7,595 bases of DNA, from the NCBI GenBank assembly GCA_002393195.1, contig DGIK01000102.1, forward strand, positions 1-7,595. Reading direction: 5' to 3'. A program made the position numbers and the translations under genes. Below, one piece after another: positions 1 to 6,000 of the stretch (its first letter is position 1; each line of letters starts with the position of its first letter). The notes under the pieces were generated by a model. That model worked only from the letters and a program-made list of their open reading frames with translations. It searched no databases and was not told the DNA's origin. Origin of the DNA: Bacteroidales bacterium UBA3824. Its GTDB lineage: Bacteria; Bacteroidota; Bacteroidia; Bacteroidales; UBA3824.

Positions 1-29
1 TTGCACTTGCGGGTTGAATCTGCGGATAC

Positions 30-82
30 TATTTTTTCAATTTTTGTTTGTCGGATTGAAGATTGTTTGTACATTTGCAGTG
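30..82 (+). promoter_or_regulatory. Promoter-bearing repeat, copy 1 (Bacteroidota-type promoter for a small RNA)
   Basis: The stretch holds a -33 element TTTG at 47-50, a 19-nt spacer and a -7 element TACATTTG at 70-77, matching the Bacteroidota primary sigma consensus TTTG-N17-20-TAnnTTTG. A T-rich block lies just upstream (31-46) and may act like an UP element. The whole 53 bp recurs at 681-733 with only three differences (39, 52, 55). Transcription should start at about 81-85. No open frame with coding character follows; instead a terminator closes about 100 nt downstream, so the promoter probably serves a short RNA. Confidence 0.8.
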
Positions 83-186
83 CTTAAATGCTTCGAGCAT
101 AGCCGAAGGCGGCGCGATAACTTCAAGTTTAGCCGGGGCGTAACGTGTAATGCGTTATCCGTTAGGGGCAAACGCCCCTTTTTTTT
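83..186 (+). ncRNA. Putative small RNA 1 (~105 nt)
   Basis: This is inferred from a strong promoter (70-77 core) followed by an intrinsic terminator at 164-186, with no credible reading frame between. The predicted transcript can form a small hairpin at 88-100 (ATGCT/AGCAT) and another with arms TAACG 141-145 and CGTTA 153-157. GGGGCG at 135-140 is complementary to CGCCCC at 173-178, the same bases used by the terminator stem, so an alternative fold that breaks the terminator is possible. I do not recognise the RNA as any named family. The 5' end is approximate by several bases. It runs convergently towards the 3' end of the exported repeat-protein gene (219-602) and stops about 30 bp short of it. 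Confidence 0.55.
164..186 (+). terminator. Rho-independent terminator of small RNA 1
   Basis: Six-base arms AGGGGC (164-169) and GCCCCT (174-179) enclose a 4-nt AAAC loop. A run of eight T (179-186) follows on the plus strand. The minus-strand reading has no T tract after the hairpin, so the terminator acts on plus-strand transcription. Confidence 0.8.
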
Positions 187-198
187 CCAAATTCTTGA

Positions 199-210
199 AC
201 AGTCGCCCGA
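199..210. repeat. 12-bp direct repeat, copy 1 (cassette boundary)
   Basis: ACAGTCGCCCGA occurs here and again at 1001-1012 in the same orientation. Each copy lies just past the stop codon of a repeat-protein gene (stops at 219 and 1028). Weaker similarity continues into the sequence beside each stop, including a shared CAAT and TGGTTAA. This suggests the two 3' flanks share ancestry. Confidence 0.55.
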
Positions 211-218
211 ATTTACAA

Positions 219-602
219 TCAGTGGTTAATGCAAGGAAAAGAATTAACAAGTTTCACGCAAATGTCGGCAAAAGAATAGGCATCAACAATCTTAACCTTT
301 ACATTGCCAAAAGAGTTGACTTTTTGAAACTCACAGCACTTCGTGTAAGAATAGTTAACCATTTGTATGCAGACATCTGCAAAGATATAAGCATCTACCA
401 GTTTTACGCAAAAGTCGGCGGAGCTGTAATCCTCAACGATTTCTACATCGCCATACAAGTTGAACACCTTTCCGTCTGACTTACGTGTGATGGTGCAGCT
501 GTCCTTGTCGATGATGACCTTTTCAAGTTCAATCTTCTGCGCACTCGCACTGATGGCGGACAACACGACGGCAAAAAGCAAGGTAAAAAACAGTTTTTTC
601 AT
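219..602 (-). CDS. Exported cysteine-rich beta-strand repeat protein, 127 aa
   Basis: Function unknown. Residues 1-22 form a classic signal peptide (MKK, hydrophobic core LFFTLLFAVVLSAI, cleavage after SASA), so the product is exported. After a short segment (23-51) come about six units of ~13 residues at 52-64, 65-77, 78-89, 90-101, 102-114 and 115-127. They follow the pattern x-V-K-(I/L)-V-(D/N)-x-(Y/F)-x-x-A-D, suggesting stacked short strands, possibly a solenoid. Cys opens several units at the same position (C65, C78, C90, C115); C36, C89 and C124 add to seven in all. From memory, small Bacteroidota secreted proteins with VKIVDSFPD-like repeats look alike, but I assign no named family. 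I chose ATG at 602 over an in-frame TTG at 611 because it gives a normal signal peptide. A good promoter lies at 640-669. A truncated relative sits at 1028-1276. Confidence 0.8.
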   Translation of the reverse strand: MKKLFFTLLFAVVLSAISASAQKIELEKVIIDKDSCTITRKSDGKVFNLYGDVEIVEDYSSADFCVKLVDAYIFADVCIQMVNYSYTKCCEFQKVNSFGNVKVKIVDAYSFADICVKLVNSFPCINH

Positions 603-639
603 AGCGTTCAAACGGTTTTAAAAGTTTTTTTGAATAACG

Positions 640-669
640 CAAAGATAGCAAAATGTATTACACGACAAA
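640..669 (-). promoter_or_regulatory. Bacteroidota-type promoter of the exported repeat-protein gene
   Basis: On the minus strand TTTG (666-669) is followed after 18 nt by TATCTTTG (640-647), matching TTTG-N17-20-TAnnTTTG. Transcription would start near 633, giving a leader of about 30 nt before ATG at 602. The promoter stands back to back with the plus-strand small-RNA promoter at 681-733, only about 12 bp apart. Confidence 0.75.
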
Positions 670-680
670 AGCAGAGGTGT

Positions 681-733
681 TATTTTTTCTATTTTTGTTT
701 GTTGGTTTGAAGATTGTTTGTACATTTGCAGTG
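681..733 (+). promoter_or_regulatory. Promoter-bearing repeat, copy 2 (Bacteroidota-type promoter for a small RNA)
   Basis: Second copy of the 53-bp sequence at 30-82, 50/53 identical. It contains TTTG at 698-701, a 19-nt spacer and TACATTTG at 721-728, with the T-rich block upstream (682-697). Identity stops abruptly at 733, near the expected start of transcription, so the promoter is conserved while the transcribed sequence is not. Confidence 0.8.
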
Positions 734-805
734 TCATTCGATTGACGGGTGTTGTTGCTTCGGTACCAACACGGATGGTTGACCTAATCGGTCAACCATC
801 TTTTA
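734..805 (+). ncRNA. Putative small RNA 2 (~70 nt, UUCG hairpin plus terminator)
   Basis: Inferred from the promoter (core 721-728) and intrinsic terminator (774-800), with no coding frame between. The predicted RNA is nearly all structure. GTGTTG at 749-754 pairs with CAACAC at 767-772. After one mismatch the stem continues (756-758 with 763-765) to a C(UUCG)G tetraloop at 758-763, a very stable motif. The terminator hairpin begins one base later. It resembles no RNA family I can name and shares no obvious sequence with small RNA 1 apart from the promoter. The 5' end is approximate. Its terminator overlaps the 3' end of the degenerate PDDEXK remnant on the other strand. Confidence 0.6.
774..805 (+). 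terminator. Rho-independent terminator of small RNA 2
   Basis: Perfect 11-bp stem: GATGGTTGACC at 774-784 pairs with GGTCAACCATC at 790-800 around a 5-nt loop. It is followed by TTTTATT on the plus strand. Confidence 0.85.
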
Positions 806-1016
806 TTACTTTATAATTCCCCACCTCCACCGCCTCGTATGCCTCCACATTGCGGTCTTTTGAAGAAAACTTAATCGCGAGTTTCACAATGCGGCGGTCG
901 TCGTCGAGGGTTGCGGCGATATAGTCGCGGTCGTCAATTTGGTCGAGGGCAGAAAGTGTTTTTTTATTGGAATGTTTGACAAGTTGAAAGCAAAAAACAT
1001 ACAGTCGCCCGAGTGT
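792..1016 (-). pseudogene. Degenerate C-terminal remnant of a DUF1703/PDDEXK_9 protein
   Basis: This frame is open for 74 codons but follows an in-frame stop at 1017-1019 and has no usable start. Residues 6-11 (YVFCFQ) align in my reading with the YxFEFK strand of PD-(D/E)XK nuclease-like domains found C-terminal to AAA-ATPase-like regions (PF08011). ALDQIDDRDY (23-32) and RRIVKLAIKFSSKDRNVEAY (41-60) match the family's terminal pattern 'ALxQIxxKxY ... K(V/I)xxxGVxFSSxTRxI'. The catalytic E and K positions read C and Q here, so the piece is decayed as well as truncated. No AAA part lies upstream. The recognisable similarity starts right after the 12-mer at 1001-1012. Assignment is from remembered family patterns, not a search. 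It is not expected to be functional. Confidence 0.55.
1001..1012. repeat. 12-bp direct repeat, copy 2 (cassette boundary)
   Basis: Second copy of ACAGTCGCCCGA (first at 199-210). It lies between the stop of the truncated repeat-protein gene (1028-1030) and the start of PDDEXK-like similarity (about 1000), so it may mark an insertion or rearrangement junction. Confidence 0.5.
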
Positions 1017-1027
1017 TCAATGGATGG

Positions 1028-1276
1028 TTAAAACCGCCTAATGCTCGGATATTCTTTAACGACTTTTACCTCAATATCGGCAAATTCCTTAACGATTCTA
1101 ATGGTGAAATCAGGATAAGAATCCACCTCCTTAAATTCGAGGAATCCGGGATATTGGTCAACCAACTTAACCTCAATGTCGGGAATATGGTGGTCTGTTA
1201 TGACCTTAACATCAAAGTCGGCATACGAATCAACAATCCCCTCGAAGACGGCGTTGATATGATCACCGGCAAACCT
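1028..1276 (-). pseudogene. N-terminally truncated beta-strand repeat protein (relic, 82 codons)
   Basis: The minus strand is open for 82 codons. The product is clearly built of ~12-13-residue units: IVDSYADFDVKVITD, IEVKLVDQYPGF, LEFKEVDSYPDF, TIRIVKEFADI and EVKVVKEYPSI. This is the architecture of the exported protein at 219-602, including the odd-length middle unit (EFQKVNSF there, EFKEVDSY here). The frame is blocked by TGA at 1277-1279 and holds no ATG, GTG or TTG near its beginning. An upstream ATG in another frame (around 1307) gives only 14 codons before a stop. No signal peptide is present. The simplest reading is a gene that lost its 5' end. Unlike the intact copy it has no cysteines. 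Plus-strand frames over this region are shadows. Confidence 0.6.
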
Positions 1277-1318
1277 TCAAAACAGAGGGTTGTGTTCGCA
1301 AGGGCATATTAACAAGGG

Positions 1319-1372
1319 ATTGAAGTAATTGAAATAATTGAAATAACTGAAATTACTGAATAAATTGAAAAA
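1319..1372. repeat. 9-bp tandem repeat, six units
   Basis: Six consecutive 9-mers: ATTGAAGTA, ATTGAAATA twice, ACTGAAATT, ACTGAATAA and ATTGAAAAA. All keep an A(T/C)TGAA core. The array fills the space between the truncated repeat-protein relic and the terminator at 1368-1408, overlapping the left terminator arm. No coding role is visible. Confidence 0.75.
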
Positions 1373-1408
1373 ACGAAACAGCCCCTCTCTGACTGTTTCG
1401 TTTTTTTT
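1368..1408 (-). terminator. Rho-independent terminator of the zinc-ribbon/membrane protein operon
   Basis: CGAAACAG (1374-1381) pairs with CTGTTTCG (1393-1400), extended by A6/T-run pairs to 1368 and 1406, around an 11-nt loop. It begins at the stop codon of the 161-aa gene (1410). The minus strand continues with six T (1373-1368) and further T-rich sequence. A plus-strand T run at 1401-1408 means it could work in both directions. Confidence 0.85.
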
Positions 1409-1409
1409 G

Positions 1410-1895
1410 TTAGAAATTCAACGCATTTTCCACCACAAAAAAGTGGTAGAGTGCTTTGATGCTATATAGGGCAAGTGGTGCCCAAAAGACGATTTTTGAA
1501 ATGTTATTTAACTTTTTATCGCGCTCTTCTTCCATGTCAACTGAACATTGGAGTTGTTCGAGGTACTTGATGACATCAGGATATTCGCCATACTTTCTCT
1601 TTCCTTCACAGATAAGTCCCGAAATCCCTTCATCTTTCTTTTTTCGGTGGTATTCTCTTGCATACACAACAAATCCAAAAATGACAAGCCACAACGAAAA
1701 ATAAACCGTCGAATTGAATTTGTTATTGCTACTGTATCCATCAAGAAACAACACTATGCCCCACAATATCATTAGCACCGGCAAATATCTCCTGAATATT
1801 TCGCCGAAACTTTGAAAGTGGGAACTGACATATTCCTCAAACCTTTTTTCGCATATAGTGAGGAACGATTGAAATTCTGTTTTTTTCGATTCCAT
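1410..1895 (-). CDS. Three-helix membrane protein of unknown function, 161 aa
   Basis: I do not recognise the family. The N-terminus (1-35) is polar and amphipathic. Two hydrophobic segments follow at about 36-53 (YLPVLMILWGIVLFLDGY) and 64-79 (VYFSLWLVIFGFVVYA). A charged segment of about 50 residues (80-131; AREYHRKKKDE, then MEEERDKK) comes next, and a third hydrophobic segment spans about 132-154. By the positive-inside tendency the charged middle segment is probably cytoplasmic. There is no signal peptide. ATG at 1895 lies only 7 bp after the stop of the zinc-ribbon protein gene, and the terminator abuts the stop codon, so the two genes very likely form one operon and may act together at the inner membrane. 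Confidence 0.8.
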   Translation of the reverse strand: MESKKTEFQSFLTICEKRFEEYVSSHFQSFGEIFRRYLPVLMILWGIVLFLDGYSSNNKFNSTVYFSLWLVIFGFVVYAREYHRKKKDEGISGLICEGKRKYGEYPDVIKYLEQLQCSVDMEEERDKKLNNISKIVFWAPLALYSIKALYHFFVVENALNF

Positions 1896-1902
1896 AGTTG
1901 CC

Positions 1903-2895
1903 TTATTTTTGATAAAAAGTGTAGTACAAATAGATCCCTACGGGTATCAACAACAACACAATAACCAATATTGTGAGAATGTTGCGGTTAGAGGAACGAC
2001 TCTTTTTTACCTCATTGATTTCGGCATCAAAATCTGCAAGGATTTTCTTAGCCTCAGCATCATCACCATACAACGTATCTATTAGCCTCGCATATTTTCT
2101 GTATGAATGTAACGAACTAAAAAATATATAGTCGGCAACCTCTAAGGGCGAGGTCTCCTTTCCCAAATTCCACAATATGGAATAATCATTGAAGACATCT
2201 TTGTAATAATTGGTGCGCTGACGGACAAACAACAGAAACAGCACCGATGCTATAAGCATCACGATAGAAATCAACCCGAATGTGCCATTTTGTAGCAATC
2301 TATATAATATTAAGAACGCTACAGCCCAATATAATGAGAATATGCCACTTCTATATTTCAGAATGGAAAAAATCCCAGGTCTTGGCGACGCTTTCAGCCG
2401 TCTGAGGCTTTCACGAATGTTGTCAACCAAATTATTGGCATTGAGGTCAGAATCGTTGCGCTCGTGCAGCACATATCCGCAATGTGTGCAAATATTGCTA
2501 ACAAGCGGATACGGTGCGCCGCATTTTGGACAATTTTTTTTCTTCTCCTCCTCCACGCGGACGTTTTCGGAACGGATGATTTCGGCATCCTTGTCGGAAA
2601 TATTGATGGGATTCTCCTGACGCTGTGTTTGCTGTCTGAGCATCGTGCCGCAATAAGGACATTCGTCAGCCAGCAATGGCACACCGTGTCCGCAGCCAGG
2701 GCAGGAGCCGAGTTCCTCTTTTGTGAAACTACCAAGCCGCTGCGCCAACATATTGTCTATCACGGCATTGATTTCCGCCTCAGACGTGCCTTCCTTCACC
2801 GCCGCCTCCATAATAATCTGCCGTTCCTTGAAGGTCAGCACACGGTCTTGGAGTGCAAGGGCGATGAGGTCGAGTATGCGTTTTGATACTGCCAT
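1903..2895 (-). CDS. Double zinc-ribbon membrane protein with TerB-like helical N-terminus, 330 aa
   Basis: The specific function is unknown. Residues 5-55 (LALQDRVLTFKERQIIMEAA...EINAVIDNML) are helical and resemble the 'DGxLTxKERxxL...G(I/T)xxxExxxxLD' helices of TerB-like or related N-terminal modules; this is pattern recall only. Two zinc ribbons follow: C65-P-x-C68...C79-P-x-C82 and C122-P-x-C125...C136-x-x-C139, each CxxC-N10-CxxC. A helical stretch (about 153-172) leads to hydrophobic segments at about 184-201 and 205-224, a soluble segment (225-303) and a last membrane helix at 305-326 with a short tail. All eight zinc ligands are intact. The layout resembles membrane-anchored zinc-ribbon sensor or scaffold proteins. 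It is first in a two-gene operon. A poor promoter match (CAATTTTA at 2912-2919, i.e. TAAAATTG in sense) lies 5' of it. Confidence 0.85.
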   Translation of the reverse strand: MAVSKRILDLIALALQDRVLTFKERQIIMEAAVKEGTSEAEINAVIDNMLAQRLGSFTKEELGSCPGCGHGVPLLADECPYCGTMLRQQTQRQENPINISDKDAEIIRSENVRVEEEKKKNCPKCGAPYPLVSNICTHCGYVLHERNDSDLNANNLVDNIRESLRRLKASPRPGIFSILKYRSGIFSLYWAVAFLILYRLLQNGTFGLISIVMLIASVLFLLFVRQRTNYYKDVFNDYSILWNLGKETSPLEVADYIFFSSLHSYRKYARLIDTLYGDDAEAKKILADFDAEINEVKKSRSSNRNILTILVIVLLLIPVGIYLYYTFYQK

Positions 2896-2938
2896 AATTG
2901 TTACATATTTTCAATTTTACAATCGTGCGTTTTGAATT

Positions 2939-2980
2939 AAAAAATACCGCGCAACTCGCTTCAATTGCGCGGTATTTTTT
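2939..2980 (-). terminator. Rho-independent terminator after the S1/AlbA_2 gene
   Basis: A perfect 16-bp inverted repeat: 2939-2954 (six A, then TACCGCGCAA) pairs with 2965-2980 around a 10-nt loop. It starts 20 bp after the stop codon at 3001. Read on the minus strand it ends in six T. It is symmetrical enough to act both ways. It separates the S1/AlbA_2 transcription unit from the zinc-ribbon operon. Confidence 0.92.
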
Positions 2981-3000
2981 ATGATTACAATGAATAATAA

Positions 3001-6000
3001 TTACTCAAAATCTCCGAATCCCCACGCCTTGATTTTGGCGTCCATTGCCTTGGGGAGTTTGGCGTAGGGGTTGCCGAGGGAGCGGGCGTCGAGGTCGGTG
3101 ATGTTGGCGAAGGTATTGACATCATCCGCCGGAATGATGTCCATTGCCATCACTTCACAAATCATCTCCTCGTTGTAGGGACACATGCCCTTGTCGGCTA
3201 TCTTGCACTCGTCGATTTTGTCGAGCGAATCCACACGTACCATTATGCGGTGTGCACTCTTGGATTCCTTGGTGATGCTCATCACGGCATCGCCTTCGCG
3301 GGCTATCGACGCAAATATCAATTTGGACGCCGAATTGCGTTTGTAGTTGACGTAATCATTCTTGGCGAGGAGTTCGTCAACACGCGCCTTTGCGATAGTG
3401 CCGTCGGCGTAGCCGAGAATGAGGTAGCCGTTGCTGTCGTCGTCGAGGATGGCGAGCGTGAGGAGTTCAGGCTCGTAGTCGTATGACGTGAGTTTGCAGA
3501 AATTGTCGTTGAGCATAAATTTGAAAAACGCAATCGGATAAGGCGCGTCGTTGCCTTCGAGATTGTTGAAACGGATGCGGCTCGTCTTCACCAAATCTTC
3601 CGCGTGGATCGAGGTCGATAATGTGGAAGGCTGTTCGTCCTCCTTGCGCTCGTATGCAACGAGATTGCGGTTTTGAAGGGCGTCCGGCAGCTCTACTGCG
3701 GGCTGCGAAACCTCCGGAGGTGCAGTTACCGACGATTTAAACATCATCGACATAGGCTGCGCCGTAGGTGCGTCGTTTGTTGTGGGTTCTTCCTCTGCGG
3801 GCGCGGCTGCATCATTTTCAACAGTCTGTGTGGGCAGCGGTTTGTATTTTGAAGATGCAAGTTGACGGTTGTTATTGTTGTACCATTCAAACTCCTCACG
3901 GGTCAAACCGCGCTTGCTGCTCGCGGTGCGCACCCACCATTTGCCCTCGTATTCTACACCGTAGGGATACGGATCCACGGTTACTATCAATACGTCCTTG
4001 TCGTGATTGTCGGCGTCGTAGTCGATGTGCTTTACGCAGGTGGCAATCATATTATTCCACGTCATCGCTATCTTGTCGGATATGTAACGCTGATACTTGT
4101 CCTTGTCGCCCTTAAACTCGGCGTACATCAAGTCGCTTTCGAGACCAACGCCCGCGCCCATATCGTTGACACCGAGGTAGAGCGTGCCGCCGTTGGTATT
4201 GAGGAACGAGGCGATGACGCGCAAGATGTTGCGGGTCTGCATCGGGAGGTTGGGGTTTTTCATATCTTCCGGCACATAGACGATTGACTGCTTGTATTCC
4301 ACAGTCAAAGTCTCCACGCCGCTGCCATACGTCTTCAAATGGCTCTCGAAACCTTTGAGGCGGAGAGTCTGCTTGATTTTGTTGTGGACGTCGTTTGCCT
4401 GGCTCTCCATACCCTGAGCCTTCATAATATTGTAGCCCAGTACGAGCGACGCCAAGGTCTGATGCATACCGCTGCTTTGGGTGTAACGCTCCAAAAGTTC
4501 CTGTTGATGCTCCGGCTTGCCGAGGAAACTTACGATGCGCAATTGTTCGTAACGCTCCTTCAACAAGGCGTTGCTATTGAACATATCGGCGTTGGCATTG
4601 TCGAGAAGTTCGAGTTTTGCCTCGTCAACGTAGTCATTGACGGCAAACTCATAGAGCATTGCTATCAAATCCATCCTGCCCTTGTAATACGCCGCCTGTT
4701 GCTCCCAACCAATCATAAGGCAGAGAATACGCGCAAATCCGAGGTAATTGTAAGATTTGATGTACTCATTGTCGATGGCAGACATACGGTCGATGGCGCG
4801 GATGATTTCTTTCATATAGGTAACATCGAGGATTTTGTCGCTCTCCTGAATGTCTTCTTCCTGAACCACAGATATTTCCTCGTCGGGCAAAGCCACATAA
4901 CGCATCAAATGTCGGAAAGCGTCGGGCAGATAAAAATCCTGTTTTTCGCAACGCTCGATGATGTTGGCGTTGATATGGAATGTGCCCATACCTGTCGATT
5001 CGTATTCGGCAACTACAACATCGCCCTTGCGGAATGTTTCGTTGAGATTGTTGAGGCCGCCGAGCGAAATGCCAATGCCCTCGCGTGAAATCGCCGGCAC
5101 ACGTCCGTTATAAACTTGGTCGCTGCCGATGGAGCAAACGATGCGGTCTTCGTATGAATAATAACCTTCGGAAATCAAATCCTTGATTATCTGTTGCATT
5201 GAGAATACAAACCTGCCGTCGTCCTGAGTATCAATGATTTTTGCCTCAAATACAAGCCTGTCGCCACGCTCGGAGAGGAAGTCGCTTTCCAACATTGCAA
5301 CCGAATATGGCACAATCTGATCGACCCAGATAACGCCCTCGCCGCCGATTTCGTCCACGATTTTGCAGCCAAAAAGTCCGTAAGTGATGTTTTTGACGAT
5401 GATTATTTTCACAATATCATCGACCATGTGCTTGCGTTTTTTGGTGACGACGGTTTTGACAGTAGTCTCCTTCTCGCGGAAAATCTCTTGTTCGATGTCC
5501 CTCCAAAGTCCCTCAAAAACAGTCATTGTGCGGCGGCCGAGGGTGTTGCGGACGGTCTTTTTATCCACATAGACCTGCATATTAGCCCAGAGACCGAGAT
5601 CCTTGGGCAGCACTCCCTTGGAATTGACACCCACGTTGCCCGAATAGAGCGCGATGCCCTCGTCGGAGACCACGAGTTTTGCCTTGCCGTGGATGAAAGT
5701 GCTTGTAGTCTTGATTCTTGTGTCGGCGACAGATGCCGCATTGTCGATAAAGAAAGGAATGATGTCAGAGCCGGTGTCGCTAAGCGAAAATAACGGGAAA
5801 TATGGGCGGACGTTCTGCGAATTGAGGAGGTTGGACATTGTCATATTGATGATGTCCTTTGGCGAGCGCGTAGAGACGTATGTTGCTAATGCACAGAGCC
5901 TTGAAATATTGAGCCTGATGTCAACGTCCTCCACGTCTTGACGGTTGCCAATCAAAAGAAACTGGATGGAAAGAGCCTGAATGATATTGTTGACGAGTTC

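Noticed and set aside
150..479. Plus-strand open frame of 109 codons with repeat-like look
   Set aside because: Its repetitive character mirrors the repeats of the minus-strand gene. Only the minus frame has a signal peptide and promoter. It would also start before the small-RNA terminator.
603..611. TTG start adding three residues to the exported repeat protein
   Set aside because: ATG at 602 gives a standard MKK signal peptide; the extension has no support.
1013..1312. Plus-strand open frame of 99 codons
   Set aside because: It is the shadow of the minus-strand repeat-protein relic at 1028-1276, whose repeat units align with the intact paralogue.
2464..2886. Plus-strand open frame of 140 codons
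   Set aside because: Antisense to the zinc-ribbon gene, whose eight paired cysteines prove the minus frame.
2912..2946. Promoter for the zinc-ribbon operon (TAAAATTG with TTTT 19 nt upstream)
   Set aside because: Each element has one mismatch to the consensus, and the upstream one falls in the T tract of the preceding terminator. Too weak to list, though a promoter must lie nearby.
3862..4287. Plus-strand open frame of 141 codons
   Set aside because: Antisense to the AlbA_2 domain of the large protein; the motifs GGTLYLGVND and WWVR are on the minus strand.
4339..5088. Plus-strand open frame of 249 codons
   Set aside because: It lies wholly inside the S1/AlbA_2 gene on the opposite strand. 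Its translation shows no domain, and the minus-strand frame carries clear domain motifs.
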